From Alloyangia pacifica (GTDB taxonomy: Bacteria; Pseudomonadota; Alphaproteobacteria; Rhodobacterales; Rhodobacteraceae), in assembly GCF_020524285.1 (NCBI RefSeq), contig NZ_JAIVKX010000012.1, forward strand, positions 124,001-188,000: 64,000 bases of DNA. Reading direction: 5' to 3'. Shown here piece by piece: positions 1 through 10,820 of the stretch. The first letter of the stretch is position 1; every line of letters begins with the position of its first letter. The notes under the pieces are model-generated. The model had not been told where the DNA came from. It did not search any database and worked only from the letters and a program-made list of their open reading frames with translations. The position numbers and the translations under genes were made by a program.

Positions 1-1034
1 GCGGCGTTGCCGGTGGGCGCCATGCCAAGCTTGCGGGCGTTGGCGAGATCGAGCGTCCAGCCCTTCAGCACCCCGTCCTCGACCAGCGCACGGCGGCGGG
101 TCGGCAGGCCCTCGGCATCGAAGGGGCGCGAGCCCGAGATGCGCGGCCGGTGCGGATCCTCGATCAGCGAGATCCCGTCCGGCAGCACCGGCTCGCCGAG
201 CGCATCGCGCAGCCACGATCCGCCGCGCGCCACCGCGGCGCCATTGGCCGCGGCAACGAGATGGCCGATCAGCGAGGAGGCGATGCGCTCGTCGAAGAGC
301 ACCGGGTAGGCGCCGGTCTTGGGTTTGCGCGGGTTCAGCCGGTCGAGCGCTCGGGTCGCGGCGCGGTGGCCGATCTCGGCGGGGCTGCGCAGGTCCGACT
401 GGAAGGTGCGGCTGTCGCCGTCGTAGTCGCGCTCCATCCCCAGCCCGCTGCCGGCGATGGCCACGCAGGAGGTCGAGCGGGCGGTGCGGGCGTAGCCGCC
501 GGCAAAGCCGTTGCTGGCCGCCAGGAACACCCGCTGCGCGTCGTAGGAGGCCGAGGCCGATTGCACCTGGCTGACGCCGTCCACGGCCAGCGCCGCCGCC
601 TCGGCCTCCAGCGCATCGCGCTGCAGCGCGTCGGGCGCGGGGTCGGCGGCGGGATCGGCCAGTTCCAGCGCCTCGAGATCCCAGTCCGTCGCCAGCTGCG
701 ACGGATCGGCGAGCCCGGCGTAGGGATCCTCGGGCGCCTCGCGGGCCATGGCCACGGCGCGTTCGGCCATGGCGGCCAGCGTCGCGGACTTCACGTCCGA
801 GGTAGAGACCACGGCGCTGCGCTGACCGAGCAGCACCCGCAGGCCGACGTCGATGCCCTCGGAGCGCTCGGCGTGCTCCAGCGCGCCGGCGCGCACGTCG
901 ATGCTGAGCGAGGTGCCGTCGATGGCGATGGCGTCCGCCGAGTCTGCGCCGGCCTTGCGCGCGGCCTCGAGCAGCTGCGCGGTCAGCTCCTGCAGGTCCC
1001 GGGCCGCCGGGTGGTTGCGCTCTGTGCCGTCCAT
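1..1034 (-). CDS. pmbA: TldD/PmbA family metalloprotease subunit (PmbA/TldE), C-terminus cut by window edge
   Basis: PmbA (TldE) pairs with TldD in a cytoplasmic metallopeptidase that processes small peptides and some modified peptide precursors. The reading frame begins at an ATG preceded by GGAGG and runs off the left edge of the window. It starts MDGTERNHPAARDLQEL, continues into a typical PmbA N-terminal domain (AGALEHAERSEGIDVGLRVL) and reaches GWTLDLANARKLGMAPTGNA, a segment characteristic of the C-terminal half of the family. About 345 codons are visible, so roughly the last quarter is missing. PmbA lacks the zinc ligands of TldD, and I see no HExxH motif, which fits PmbA rather than TldD. 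The call rests on recognising the family pattern. Confidence 0.85.
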   Translation of the reverse strand, partial: MDGTERNHPAARDLQELTAQLLEAARKAGADSADAIAIDGTSLSIDVRAGALEHAERSEGIDVGLRVLLGQRSAVVSTSDVKSATLAAMAERAVAMAREAPEDPYAGLADPSQLATDWDLEALELADPAADPAPDALQRDALEAEAAALAVDGVSQVQSASASYDAQRVFLAASNGFAGGYARTARSTSCVAIAGSGLGMERDYDGDSRTFQSDLRSPAEIGHRAATRALDRLNPRKPKTGAYPVLFDERIASSLIGHLVAAANGAAVARGGSWLRDALGEPVLPDGISLIEDPHRPRISGSRPFDAEGLPTRRRALVEDGVLKGWTLDLANARKLGMAPTGNA

Positions 1035-1152
1035 GTCGCCTCCGGTATGTCGTCTGATTGATTGGGTAGGCCCCGGGGCGCTGCAAGGCAAGCTCCGGAG
1101 GCCGCTTTGGCACGCCAGCGGGCGCGGCGGGGCGCAGCGTGCCCCGCAGGGC

Positions 1153-1914
1153 TCACTCGACCGGAACCACCACGCCGATGAGCGGCCCGAGCGTGCGGCC
1201 GATGTCGGCCCGGCCGATCTGGGGTGCGAAGAGCCGCGAGACATTGCCGTCGAAGAACAGCGCGTTGGGCATCTTCAGCGCGTCGCGGTAAAGCGTGCCG
1301 AACTCGTAGAAGCTCACCGGCTCCTCGGAGATGGCAAAGACCAGCGTCTTGCCGTCGGCGGAGGTGCCGACCCCGTTGCGGATATAGCGCGAGGTGCTGT
1401 CGGGCAGGAAACGCGGGTGCAGCTCGCCGTCGATCACCAGCATCGGTCCCGACTGCGTGGCGTAGCGGCACACGGGCTTGCGGGTGAGGAAATCGCGGGT
1501 CTCGTAGACCTGCGCCTCGCCCTCGCCGATGCACAGGACGCCGTTGGGCAGCATGCCGAAGTTGCCGGGCCCGGGGCTGGAGATGACGCGCATCTCCTCC
1601 TCGCCGTTCTCGACGTAATGGCCGACCGGGGCGCGGTCCTCGTGGTACATGCCGGCGTTCATCGCGAAGGCGAGGGTCTCGCCCTTCTCGCGCAGCGCCG
1701 CGTCGAGGGGCGAGAAATGCCCCCAGACCGAGCCGTCGGGGGCGCGCAGGAAGGTGCGCAGATCCTCATCCGCGCTGACCGTGCAGAGCGTGTAGCGCCT
1801 GCCCTCGTGGCTGGCGCCCTCGCAGCTGACGGCCCCGGCCTGCGAGGCCAGCAGCGACGGCACCAGCGCCGCCGCGGCCAGCGACAGCGCGGTCAGAACG
1901 GCGCGCAGGCTCAC
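1153..1914 (-). CDS. Secreted phosphodiester glycosidase family protein (NAGPA / DUF2233)
   Basis: The protein is predicted at 253 residues with an N-terminal signal peptide ([20 protein letters not shown], cleavage near SQAGA). The mature part has the motifs [31 protein letters not shown] and [12 protein letters not shown], typical of the NAGPA/DUF2233 fold. Members of this fold cleave phosphodiester-linked sugars or act on envelope glycans. The start is a GTG that overlaps the stop of rbfA (GTGA), so the two genes are translationally coupled. That coupling to a ribosome factor probably reflects operon packing, not shared function. The natural substrate is unknown. Confidence 0.8.
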   Translation of the reverse strand: MSLRAVLTALSLAAAALVPSLLASQAGAVSCEGASHEGRRYTLCTVSADEDLRTFLRAPDGSVWGHFSPLDAALREKGETLAFAMNAGMYHEDRAPVGHYVENGEEEMRVISSPGPGNFGMLPNGVLCIGEGEAQVYETRDFLTRKPVCRYATQSGPMLVIDGELHPRFLPDSTSRYIRNGVGTSADGKTLVFAISEEPVSFYEFGTLYRDALKMPNALFFDGNVSRLFAPQIGRADIGRTLGPLIGVVVPVE

Positions 1915-2333
1915 GCGTCGTCGTCCTCGCCCGCGTCCTGCCCCTCGACGTCGCGGCGCACCGCCTCCTGCGAGAAGATGCGGCGGGTCTCGTCGAGCCG
2001 GTCGAAGGTCTCGTCGAGGCGGAAGCGCAGGTCCGGCGCGTATTTCAGCGTCAGCTCCTTCGAGACCGCGCGGCGCAACTCGGACTTGTTGCGCTCGAGC
2101 AGCTCGAACATATTGCCTTCCTGCTTGCCGCCGAGCGGCACCACATAGGCGGTTGCGACCTTGAGATCGGGCGACACCCGGACCTCGCCGACGGTGATCG
2201 AGAGCCGGTTCAGCTCGGGGTCGTGCACGTCGCCGCGGTTGAGCACGTCCGCCAGGGTGCGGCGAATGAGTTCGCCGACACGGAGCTGCCTCTGGCTGGG
2301 GCCGGAGCCCTCGTGGAATCTGTTCTTTGCCAT
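1911..2333 (-). CDS. rbfA: 30S ribosome-binding factor RbfA
   Basis: RbfA binds the immature 30S subunit and helps mature the 5' end of 16S rRNA, especially in the cold. The protein has 140 residues, starting [20 protein letters not shown]. The KH-like core is visible: helix [31 protein letters not shown], then [10 protein letters not shown] and [15 protein letters not shown]. The acidic C-terminal tail ([11 protein letters not shown]) is usual for alphaproteobacterial homologues. The gene overlaps the downstream glycosidase gene by four bases. dapB lies divergently upstream, 156 bp away. Confidence 0.93.
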   Translation of the reverse strand: MAKNRFHEGSGPSQRQLRVGELIRRTLADVLNRGDVHDPELNRLSITVGEVRVSPDLKVATAYVVPLGGKQEGNMFELLERNKSELRRAVSKELTLKYAPDLRFRLDETFDRLDETRRIFSQEAVRRDVEGQDAGEDDDA

Positions 2334-2489
2334 GGCGCAGACATAGGCGCCTTGCAGGGGTTTGCCAAGAACGCGAACGCATAGCGTCGGGGGCTTTGGG
2401 CACTTCGGGCGGGGCGGCGCCGACATCGCCTTTGCCATCGCGCCGCCGCCGGAGTATGCCCTGCGGGAAGGTAAAGATCGGAGAGCGAA

Positions 2490-3305
2490 ATGTCGGAACT
2501 GCCGGGTGTTGTCGTCACGGGCGTGTCGGGACGGATGGGCCAGATGCTGGTGCGCGAGGTGCTGGCCAGCGACAAGCTGAAACTCGTCGGCGCGGTCGAG
2601 CGCAGCGGCAGCGACTGGGTGGGCCGCGATCTCGGCACCTGCATGGGCGGCACCGAGCTCGGCATCACCGTCAGCGACGATCCGCTGGAGACCTTCGCCA
2701 AGGCGCAGGCGGTGCTCGATTTCACCGCCCCCGCGGCCACCGTGCAATTCGCCGAGCTGGCGGCGCAGGCGCGGGCGGTGCACGTGATCGGCACCACCGG
2801 GCTCGAGGAGAGCGATCTCGAGAAGATCCGCGCCGCCGCCCGCCACGCGGTGATCGTGCGCGCCGGCAACATGAGCCTCGGGGTCAACCTGCTGACCAAG
2901 CTGACCAAGCAGGTCGCGGCGGCGCTCGACGAGGATTGGGACATCGAGATCGTCGAGATGCACCACAACCGCAAGGTCGATGCGCCCTCGGGCACCGCGC
3001 TGATGCTCGGCGAGGCGGCGGCCGAGGGCCGCGGCGTCACCCTCTCGGAGGCTTCCGACCGCGGCCGCGACGGCATCACCGGCGCCCGCGAGCGCGGCAA
3101 CATCGGCTTCGCCGCGCTGCGCGGCGGCGACGTGGTGGGCGAACACGAGGTGATCTTTGCCGCCGCGGGTGAGCGCATCAGCCTCAAGCACATCGCCTCG
3201 GACCGTGCGCTCTTTGCCCGCGGCGCGCTGAAGGCCGCCGTCTGGGGTCAGGACAAGGCGCCGGGCGAGTACGACATGCTCGACGTGCTCGGCCTCGGCG
3301 ACTGA
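2490..3305 (+). CDS. dapB: 4-hydroxy-tetrahydrodipicolinate reductase
   Basis: DapB reduces hydroxy-tetrahydrodipicolinate with NAD(P)H in the diaminopimelate/lysine pathway, in the cytoplasm. The 271-residue protein has the nucleotide-binding loop [11 protein letters not shown] near the N-terminus, [15 protein letters not shown], the signature [15 protein letters not shown] with His158/His159 and Lys162, and the tail segment [14 protein letters not shown]. Length is normal. The ATG follows a GGAGAG ribosome binding site. dapA, the preceding pathway enzyme, is elsewhere in this window (16858-17733), so the two are not in one operon. Confidence 0.96.
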   Translation: MSELPGVVVTGVSGRMGQMLVREVLASDKLKLVGAVERSGSDWVGRDLGTCMGGTELGITVSDDPLETFAKAQAVLDFTAPAATVQFAELAAQARAVHVIGTTGLEESDLEKIRAAARHAVIVRAGNMSLGVNLLTKLTKQVAAALDEDWDIEIVEMHHNRKVDAPSGTALMLGEAAAEGRGVTLSEASDRGRDGITGARERGNIGFAALRGGDVVGEHEVIFAAAGERISLKHIASDRALFARGALKAAVWGQDKAPGEYDMLDVLGLGD

Positions 3306-3401
3306 CGCCGCGCCCGGCCGAAAGCGCGGGACCGCCTCCGGCGGGCGTATTTTCAAAGAGAAGAAGGGGGGCATCGCGCTCCCCCTTCGCTCCACCGGCC
3401 T

Positions 3402-3459
3402 TTCTTCTAGGCCCAAGTATCCCGGGGGAGTCCGCATCGCGGACGGGGGCAGAGCCCCC
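3402..3459 (+). repeat. Modular intergenic repeat, copy A
   Basis: This sits in the convergent gap between dapB and the SDHAF4-like gene. The left box is TTCTTCTAG followed by a variable few bases and TATCCCGGGGG. A short hairpin follows (GTCCGC / GCGGAC, 3430-3444), then a right box GGGGGCAGAGCCCCC. Three more copies are at 16802-16848, 52700-52760 and 57851-57911. The central hairpin differs in sequence between copies while remaining paired. A further conserved-looking string, GGCGGGCGTATTTTCAAAG, lies just upstream at about 3340-3358. Confidence 0.8.
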
Positions 3460-3495
3460 ACACGCGCGTCAGCGCGTCCGTGCTCCGGACGGCGA

Positions 3496-3708
3496 TCAGA
3501 AATCGATCGCGATGCCCTTCTTTTCCCAATCGCCGTAGCGCGCCGGGTCGAGCCCGTCGCGGCCGCCGTATTCCTTGGCGCGCGGCTCCCTGGCCAGCGC
3601 GTCTTCGGCGGCCTTGCGGCGCTCGGCGGCCTCGGCCAGCGCGCGCTGCGCGGCGGCAGGAAGTTCCGCGGGGGTTTCGGTCTGCTCGGGGCTGGTGTCG
3701 TCGCTCAT
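3496..3708 (-). CDS. SDHAF4-like (DUF1674) succinate dehydrogenase assembly factor
   Basis: This is a 70-residue protein whose C-terminus carries the family signature [19 protein letters not shown] followed by AIDF. The eukaryotic family member SDHAF4 helps assemble flavinylated SdhA; the bacterial role is inferred from homology. The N-terminal half is a charged, alanine-rich helix ([20 protein letters not shown]). Two in-frame ATGs lie six bases apart. The AGGAGG site is 8 bases before the inner one and only 2 before the outer, so I start at 3708. The neighbouring rsmB, heparinase-like and purH genes are a common Rhodobacteraceae arrangement. Confidence 0.85.
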   Translation of the reverse strand: MSDDTSPEQTETPAELPAAAQRALAEAAERRKAAEDALAREPRAKEYGGRDGLDPARYGDWEKKGIAIDF

Positions 3709-3808
3709 GGCCATGCCCTCCTCGGGCGTGCTTTCCTTGCGTGGGTCCGCTTGATATAGGCCCGTGGATCATGCGCGGGCAAGACCCGCAGGTTTGCGGA
3801 GTGGGGCC

Positions 3809-5098
3809 ATGGCAGGCAAAGGCGCGGAAAAGGCAGAGGCAGCGAGCCCGGCACGGGCGGCGGCGGTGGCGCTGCTCGGGCAGGTGCTGGGGCAGGGGCG
3901 GCTGCTCAGCGAGGCGATGCAGGGCGGGCCGTTTGCCAAGCTGGGCGCGGCGGACCGGGCGGCGGCGCAGCGGCTGGCCACCGGCGTGCTGCGCAACCTC
4001 GGACGCTGCGACCAGATGCTGAAGTCGCGCCTGCGCAAGGCACCGCCGCTCTTCGTGCGCAACGTGCTGCGGCTCGGCGCCTTTGAGCTTTGCACCGGCG
4101 GCGCGGCGCATGGCGTGGTCAACGATTGCGTCAGCCTGATCTCGGCGGACCGCAAGACGAAGACCATGTCGGGGCTGGTCAACGCCATCCTGCGCCGCCT
4201 GTCCGAGGAAGGCCCGGAGCAATGGGCCAAGCTGCGCGCGCCGCGGCTGCCGCGCTGGCTGCGCGAGCCTCTGGCCGCGGCCTGGGGCGGCAAGGCGGTC
4301 TCGGCCATGGAGCTTGCCCATGCCGCCGGCGCGCCGCTCGACATCACCGTGGCCTCGGATGCCGCGGGCTGGGCCGGGAAACTCGGCGCCGAGCTGCTGC
4401 CCACCGGCTCGTTGCGGCTGGCCGAGCCGGGGCAGGTCTCGGCGCTGCCGGGCTTCGACGAGGGTGCATGGTGGGTGCAGGACGCCGCCGCGGCGATCCC
4501 GGCGAAGTTGCTTGGCGACGTGGCGGGGCTGCGCGTGCTCGACATGTGCGCCGCGCCGGGGGGCAAGACCATGCAGCTCGCCGCGGCGGGGGCCGAGGTC
4601 ACCGCGCTCGATCTGTCGGAAAGCCGCATGGCGCGGATCACAGAGAACCTGCTGCGCACCGGGCTGAAGGCGGAGACGCGGGTCGGCGATGCGCTGGAGG
4701 CGGAGGGCAGCTACGATGCCGTCCTGCTCGACGCGCCCTGTTCCGCCACCGGCACCATCCGCCGCCACCCCGACCTGCCGCACGCCAAGCAGGGCGAAGG
4801 GATCTCGGAGCTGATCGGCCTGCAGGCGGCGATGATCGACCACGCGCTGGGGCTGCTGAAGCCGGGCGGACGTCTGGTCTTCTGCACCTGCTCGCTGCTG
4901 CCGGACGAGGGCGAATGCCAGGTCGAAGAGGCGCTGGGGCGTCACGACGGGCTCACCGTGCTGCCGCTCGAGGCCGCATGGATCGAGCCGAAGTGGCGCT
5001 CGGAAGAGGGCGGGCTGCGGCTGCGCCCGGATTATTGGCCCGAACGCGGCGGCATGGATGGCTTCTACGTCGCCGTGCTGCAGACGCCCGCGGGCTGA
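3809..5098 (+). CDS. rsmB: RsmB-family 16S rRNA (cytosine-C5) methyltransferase
   Basis: This SAM-dependent enzyme would methylate a cytosine of 16S rRNA (C967 in E. coli numbering). The predicted length is 429 residues. An N-terminal NusB-like helical domain (LGQVLGQGRLLSEAM ... RNVLRLGAFEL ... VNAILRR) precedes the Rossmann methyltransferase domain. Visible motifs are DMCAAPGGKT (about 245-254, SAM binding), LLDAPCS with Cys311 (motif IV) and FCTCSLLPDEGE with Cys361 (motif VI, catalytic TC pair). The ATG at 3809 has GGAG seven bases upstream; an in-frame upstream ATG at 3764 lacks one. The heparinase-like gene and purH follow on the same strand. Confidence 0.9.
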   Translation: MAGKGAEKAEAASPARAAAVALLGQVLGQGRLLSEAMQGGPFAKLGAADRAAAQRLATGVLRNLGRCDQMLKSRLRKAPPLFVRNVLRLGAFELCTGGAAHGVVNDCVSLISADRKTKTMSGLVNAILRRLSEEGPEQWAKLRAPRLPRWLREPLAAAWGGKAVSAMELAHAAGAPLDITVASDAAGWAGKLGAELLPTGSLRLAEPGQVSALPGFDEGAWWVQDAAAAIPAKLLGDVAGLRVLDMCAAPGGKTMQLAAAGAEVTALDLSESRMARITENLLRTGLKAETRVGDALEAEGSYDAVLLDAPCSATGTIRRHPDLPHAKQGEGISELIGLQAAMIDHALGLLKPGGRLVFCTCSLLPDEGECQVEEALGRHDGLTVLPLEAAWIEPKWRSEEGGLRLRPDYWPERGGMDGFYVAVLQTPAG

Positions 5099-5278
5099 CG
5101 AACCGCTCCGCAGGGCGGCGCCTTTGAGCCTATGACGCGCAGCAGCCGTTGCGCGCAGGTCGCAAACCGGACCGCATGGCATCGCGTTTCCGCGATTCCG
5201 GGCGCTTGCCCGGTGACTTGCGCCGCGCCGGGGACTACCCTTGCCGCAAAAGCCCCGGAGCGGGCGGAAGGGCAGGGC

Positions 5279-7027
5279 ATGGTAGATATGGCGAGCTGGT
5301 CGGTCACCGCCACGCAGTTTCTCAACCGCGTGCACTCGCGGCTCGCCGCGCGCGCGGGCAGCGCCACGGCCTTTGTCTCGCAGCCCGAGCCGCGCACCAC
5401 CGGACAGTTCGCCAAGGGCCGCCAGCTCTGCGCCGGAAACCTGATGTTCGCCGGCTACCTTGCCGAGGCGCCGGACACGATGATTTGGGACATCGAGGTC
5501 GACGACAGTGCCTGGCAGGAAGAGATCCATGCCTTCCGCTGGCTCGACGATCTCGCCGCGGTGGGCGATCCGGACGCGCGCAAGCTGGCGCAGGACTGGC
5601 TGATGGGCTGGATCGCGCGCTACGGGCGCGGGACCGGGCCGGGCTGGGTGCCCGAGCTGGCCGGGCGGCGGCTGATCCGCTGGATCCACCATGCGCTCTT
5701 CCTGCTCCGAGGCATGAGCGCCGAGGACTCCGCGGCCTTCTACCGGGCGCTGGCGGCGCAGACGCGGTTTCTCGCCAAGCGGCGCGGCGCGGCGCTGCCG
5801 GGGCTGCCGCGCTTCGAGGCGCTGACCGGGTTGATCTACGCGGCGCTCTCGCTCGAGGGGATGCGGGCGCATCTCGATCCGGCGCGGCAGGCGCTGGAGG
5901 GCGAATGTGCCCGGCAGGTGGATGTGGCGGGCGGGTTGCCGACGCGCAACCCCGAGGAATTGCTGGAAGTCTTCACCCTGCTCACCTGGACGCGGGCGGC
6001 GCTGGAAGAGACCGACCTGGAACCGGGCGCGGCGCATCTCAACGCCATCACCCGGATCGCGCCGACGCTGCGGGCGCTGCGCCATGCGGATGGTGGGCTG
6101 GCGCGGTTCCACGGCGGCGGCCGCGGTGCCGAGGGGCTGCTCGACCAGGCGCTGGCGGCCTCGGGGGTGCGTCGCCGCCCGGTCGAGGGGCTGGCCATGG
6201 GCTGCGCGCGGCTGGCGGGCGGGCGCAGCACGGTGATCGTCGACGCCGCGCCGCCGCCGCAGGGGCGGGCCTCGGCCGGGGCGCACGCTTCGACGCTGGC
6301 CTTCGAGCTGACCTCTGGCCGCCGCCCGCTGATCGTCAGCTGCGGTGCCGGCTCGGTGTTCGGCGAGGAATGGCGGCGGGCGGCACGGGCCACGCCGTCG
6401 CATTCCACGCTCTGCCTCGATGGCATGTCGAGCGCCCGCCTGGGCGAGCGCAAGCGCATCGGCGGCATCGAGCGCGAGCTGATCGTCGAAGGGCCGCAGG
6501 AGGTGCCGGTCGAGCTGGAGCAGGAGGCCGCGGGCTGGCGCTTCGAGGCGGCGCATGACGGCTACAAGCGCAGCCACGGGCTGACCCATGCGCGCAAGCT
6601 GGAGCTGAGCCTCGACGGCCGGGCCCTGGAGGGCGAGGACATGCTGTTTGCGCTCGACGCCAAGGATCGCAAGAGCTTCGACAAGCGGCTGGACCGGGGC
6701 GGTCTCGAAGGTTTCCCCTACGAGATTCGCTTTCACCTGCATCCCGACGTCGACGCCGAGCTCGACATGGCCGGCACGGTGGTCTCTCTGGCGCTGCGCT
6801 CGGGCGAAATCTGGGTGTTCCGCCCTGAACCGGGGGCGAAAATGTCCCTGGAAGACTCGGTTTACCTGGAAAATGGCCGGCTTCGGCCCCGCGGGGGGCA
6901 ACAGGTCGTTTTATCCGGGCGCGTGATGGAGTATGCGACGCGCATCCGCTGGTCCCTGGCCAAGGCGCAGGACACCGCCATCGCGATCCGAGACCTTGGG
7001 CAGGACGAGCCGGATGTGACGCTCTGA
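5279..7027 (+). CDS. Heparinase II/III-like protein
   Basis: The protein has about 582 residues. The N-terminal half is a helical (alpha/alpha toroid) region ([38 protein letters not shown]). The C-terminal half is beta-rich and matches the heparinase II/III domain: [23 protein letters not shown]-like [12 protein letters not shown], and [12 protein letters not shown]. Rhodobacteraceae carry this family member between rsmB and purH almost invariantly, but its substrate is not established and no signal peptide is visible. Action on a capsular or wall polysaccharide is inference. I chose the ATG at 5279 (GGAAGG upstream), although the frame is open back to 5132; an alternative ATG is at 5288. 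Confidence 0.8.
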   Translation: MVDMASWSVTATQFLNRVHSRLAARAGSATAFVSQPEPRTTGQFAKGRQLCAGNLMFAGYLAEAPDTMIWDIEVDDSAWQEEIHAFRWLDDLAAVGDPDARKLAQDWLMGWIARYGRGTGPGWVPELAGRRLIRWIHHALFLLRGMSAEDSAAFYRALAAQTRFLAKRRGAALPGLPRFEALTGLIYAALSLEGMRAHLDPARQALEGECARQVDVAGGLPTRNPEELLEVFTLLTWTRAALEETDLEPGAAHLNAITRIAPTLRALRHADGGLARFHGGGRGAEGLLDQALAASGVRRRPVEGLAMGCARLAGGRSTVIVDAAPPPQGRASAGAHASTLAFELTSGRRPLIVSCGAGSVFGEEWRRAARATPSHSTLCLDGMSSARLGERKRIGGIERELIVEGPQEVPVELEQEAAGWRFEAAHDGYKRSHGLTHARKLELSLDGRALEGEDMLFALDAKDRKSFDKRLDRGGLEGFPYEIRFHLHPDVDAELDMAGTVVSLALRSGEIWVFRPEPGAKMSLEDSVYLENGRLRPRGGQQVVLSGRVMEYATRIRWSLAKAQDTAIAIRDLGQDEPDVTL

Positions 7028-7046
7028 ACCATCTGGGACTCTCCTC

Positions 7047-8636
<1,590 letters not shown>

Positions 8637-8663
8637 TCCGGCGCCGATCGCGAGATTTTCAGG

Positions 8664-8694
8664 GAGGCGGGCCATGGCCCGCCTCTTTCTTTTT
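8664..8694 (+). terminator. Rho-independent terminator after purH
   Basis: Perfect inverted repeat GAGGCGGGCC / GGCCCGCCTC separated by two bases, followed directly by a T-rich run (TTTCTTTTT). It lies 28 bp after the purH stop and would end the rsmB / heparinase-like / purH transcript. Confidence 0.85.
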
Positions 8695-8732
8695 GCCCGG
8701 TAGACCTGCCCGGTAGATTTGTCCGGTCGAGA
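8694..8732. repeat. Three imperfect 13-bp tandem repeats
   Basis: The units are TGCCCGGTAGACC, TGCCCGGTAGATT and TGTCCGGTCGAGA, head to tail between the purH terminator and the 3' end of the PQQ dehydrogenase gene. No function is evident. Confidence 0.55.
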
Positions 8733-8734
8733 GG

Positions 8735-10762
8735 TCAGTCCGGCAGCCGGTAGGCGATGATCGCATCGCTGGTGCCGGTTTCCATCGCGTGGTGCCCCCC
8801 GGCCGAAATCAGCACATATTGCCGCCCGTCCACCTCGTAGCTGATCGGGTTCGCCTGCCCGCCGGCGGGCAGCGCGTCGGTCCAGAGCGTCTCGCCCGTC
8901 TCGGTGTCGATGGCGCGGAAGAGATTGTCCGTCGCCGCCCCGATGAAGATCAGCCCCGAAGCGGTGACCACGGCGCCGCCGTTGTTCGGGGTGCCGATGG
9001 TGAAGGGCAGCAGCGAGGGGAGGCCGAACGGCCCACTGCGCCGCGCCGTGCCGAGCGGCACGTCCCAGACCGTCTCGCCGGTCTCGAGGTCAATGGCGGT
9101 GATCCCGCCATAGGGCGGCTGGGTGCAGGGCAGGTCCGTGAGGCCCGAACGCCATCCGGCGTTGGTCTTGACGCCGTAGGGGGCGCCGACCTGGGGCTGA
9201 CCGCGGCTGGTGACATGGCCCCCGGGTCCGCCGAGCGGGCGCATGCCCTCGGCATCTGCCTCGGCGCGAGTCACCAGGCGGTTGAGATTGGGGATGTCGT
9301 TGTAATTGGCGATCAGCAGCCCGCGCTTCGGATCCACCGCGACCGAGCCCCAGTCGCTGCCGCCGGTATAGCCGGGGTACTGGATGTAGTTTTTTGTCGA
9401 GGGCGGCGTGAGATAGCCGTCGTAGACCGCCTGGCGGAAACGGATGCGGCAATAGAGCTGGTCGATGGGGGTGAAGCCCCACATGCGTTTCTCGGTAAGC
9501 GGCGGCTTGCGCAGCGTGGCCCAGAGCGACACCGGCTGGCTGTCGGCGACGAAGTCGGGCTCGATGTCGCCCTGCGGCAACTCGGTGAGTTCGCCCACCG
9601 GGGTTAGCGGCGTCCCGGTCTCGCGGTTGAGAATGTAGAGATCGCCTTGTTTGGAGGGCAGCAGGATGCCGGGCTGGCCCTTGTACTCCAGCAACGTGGC
9701 CTGCGAGCCGAGATCGTAGTCCCAGACGTCGTGCCGCACGGTCTGGAAGTGCCAGAGCTCCTCGCCGGTGCCGGCATCGAGCGCGACGAGCGAGGTGGCA
9801 TATGTGTTCTCGGTCTCGGAGCGGTTGGAGCCGTAGTAGTCGACCGCGGAATTGCCGAGTGGCAGGTAGACGATGCCGCGTGCCTCGTCGGCGGTGGCAG
9901 TGGTCCACATGTTCGGCGTGCCGCGGGTGTAGGTTTGGCCCTCGGGCGGGCCGTTGCGCATGTCCTCGGGCGCGGCGAGATCCCAGGCCCAGGCCAGCTC
10001 GCCGGTCACGGCGTCGAAGGCACGCACCACGCCCGACGGCGCGTCCTCGGCCTGGCCATCCTTGACCTGTGCGCCGGTGACGATGACCCCGCCGACCACT
10101 GTGGGCGCAGCGGTGACCGCGTAGAAGCCGGGCACCTTCTCGCCGATGCCCTGCCAGAGATCGACCTGCCCGCCGGTGCCGAACCCGGCGCAGGGTGCGC
10201 CGGTGCCGAGATCGAGCGCGATCAGCCGGGCGTCGAGCGTGGCCTCGATCACCCGGACCTTGCAAGGCGCCTCCTCGGGGCTTTCGGGGTCGGTATAGGC
10301 CGCCACGCCGCGGCAGGTGGCGCCATAGGGGACTGCCTCGGGGGCAACCTCGGGATCGAAGCGCCAGTTCTCCTCGCCGGTCGCCGCGTCGATCGAGATC
10401 AGCATGTTCATCGCCGTGCACAGCACGAGGCTGTCGCCGATCTTCAGCGGGGTGGTCTCGGGCGCGTATTTCCCTGCGGTGTCGCCGGGTGGCAGGTCGC
10501 CGGTGTGGTAGACGAAGGCGCGCTCGAGCGACCCGACGTTGCCGGGGGTGATCTGGGACAGCGGAGAGAAGCGCTGGGCGTTGCCGTCGCCGCCGTAATA
10601 GGGCCAGTCGGTGCCGACCGGGATGGGCATCGCCGCCGCGACAGGAGCGGGCGGTGTATCCGGTTCCGGCATCTGGGCAAGCGCAGGCAGGGCCGCGAGC
10701 CCGAGCACGGCGTTCATGGTGCAACGCGTCAGGTGGCGGTGGCGGGGAAGGGCAAAGGTCAT
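8735..10762 (-). CDS. PQQ-dependent (glucose/quinate-type) dehydrogenase, catalytic propeller domain
   Basis: The frame encodes about 675 residues of the PQQ beta-propeller of membrane glucose/quinate/shikimate dehydrogenases: WPYYGGDGNAQRFSPLSQI, ETTPLKIGDSLVLCTAMN, GTPNMWTTATADEARGIVY, VRHDVWDYDLGSQ, WGFTPIDQLYCRI, GTPNNGGAVVTASGLIFIG. The enzyme would oxidise an aldose or polyol in the periplasm and pass electrons to ubiquinone. Normally this domain follows five membrane helices in one chain. Here it has its own AGGAA site, ATG and a signal-like start (LTRCTMNAVLGLAALPALAQ), while the membrane part is a separate frame just upstream (10821-11219). The substrate cannot be told from sequence. 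Confidence 0.85.
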   Translation of the reverse strand: MTFALPRHRHLTRCTMNAVLGLAALPALAQMPEPDTPPAPVAAAMPIPVGTDWPYYGGDGNAQRFSPLSQITPGNVGSLERAFVYHTGDLPPGDTAGKYAPETTPLKIGDSLVLCTAMNMLISIDAATGEENWRFDPEVAPEAVPYGATCRGVAAYTDPESPEEAPCKVRVIEATLDARLIALDLGTGAPCAGFGTGGQVDLWQGIGEKVPGFYAVTAAPTVVGGVIVTGAQVKDGQAEDAPSGVVRAFDAVTGELAWAWDLAAPEDMRNGPPEGQTYTRGTPNMWTTATADEARGIVYLPLGNSAVDYYGSNRSETENTYATSLVALDAGTGEELWHFQTVRHDVWDYDLGSQATLLEYKGQPGILLPSKQGDLYILNRETGTPLTPVGELTELPQGDIEPDFVADSQPVSLWATLRKPPLTEKRMWGFTPIDQLYCRIRFRQAVYDGYLTPPSTKNYIQYPGYTGGSDWGSVAVDPKRGLLIANYNDIPNLNRLVTRAEADAEGMRPLGGPGGHVTSRGQPQVGAPYGVKTNAGWRSGLTDLPCTQPPYGGITAIDLETGETVWDVPLGTARRSGPFGLPSLLPFTIGTPNNGGAVVTASGLIFIGAATDNLFRAIDTETGETLWTDALPAGGQANPISYEVDGRQYVLISAGGHHAMETGTSDAIIAYRLPD

Positions 10763-10820
10763 CGGCGTGTTCCTGGCACTTGGGCTGTGGTCCGGGCCTT
10801 CGGGAAAGAGTGAGTGCCGC

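Noticed and set aside
3407-6901. Very long minus-strand open frame (over 1,100 codons) opposite rsmB and the heparinase-like gene
   Set aside because: Its translation is arginine-, alanine- and proline-rich without any domain, as expected for an antisense frame in high-GC DNA. The plus strand carries clear families here.
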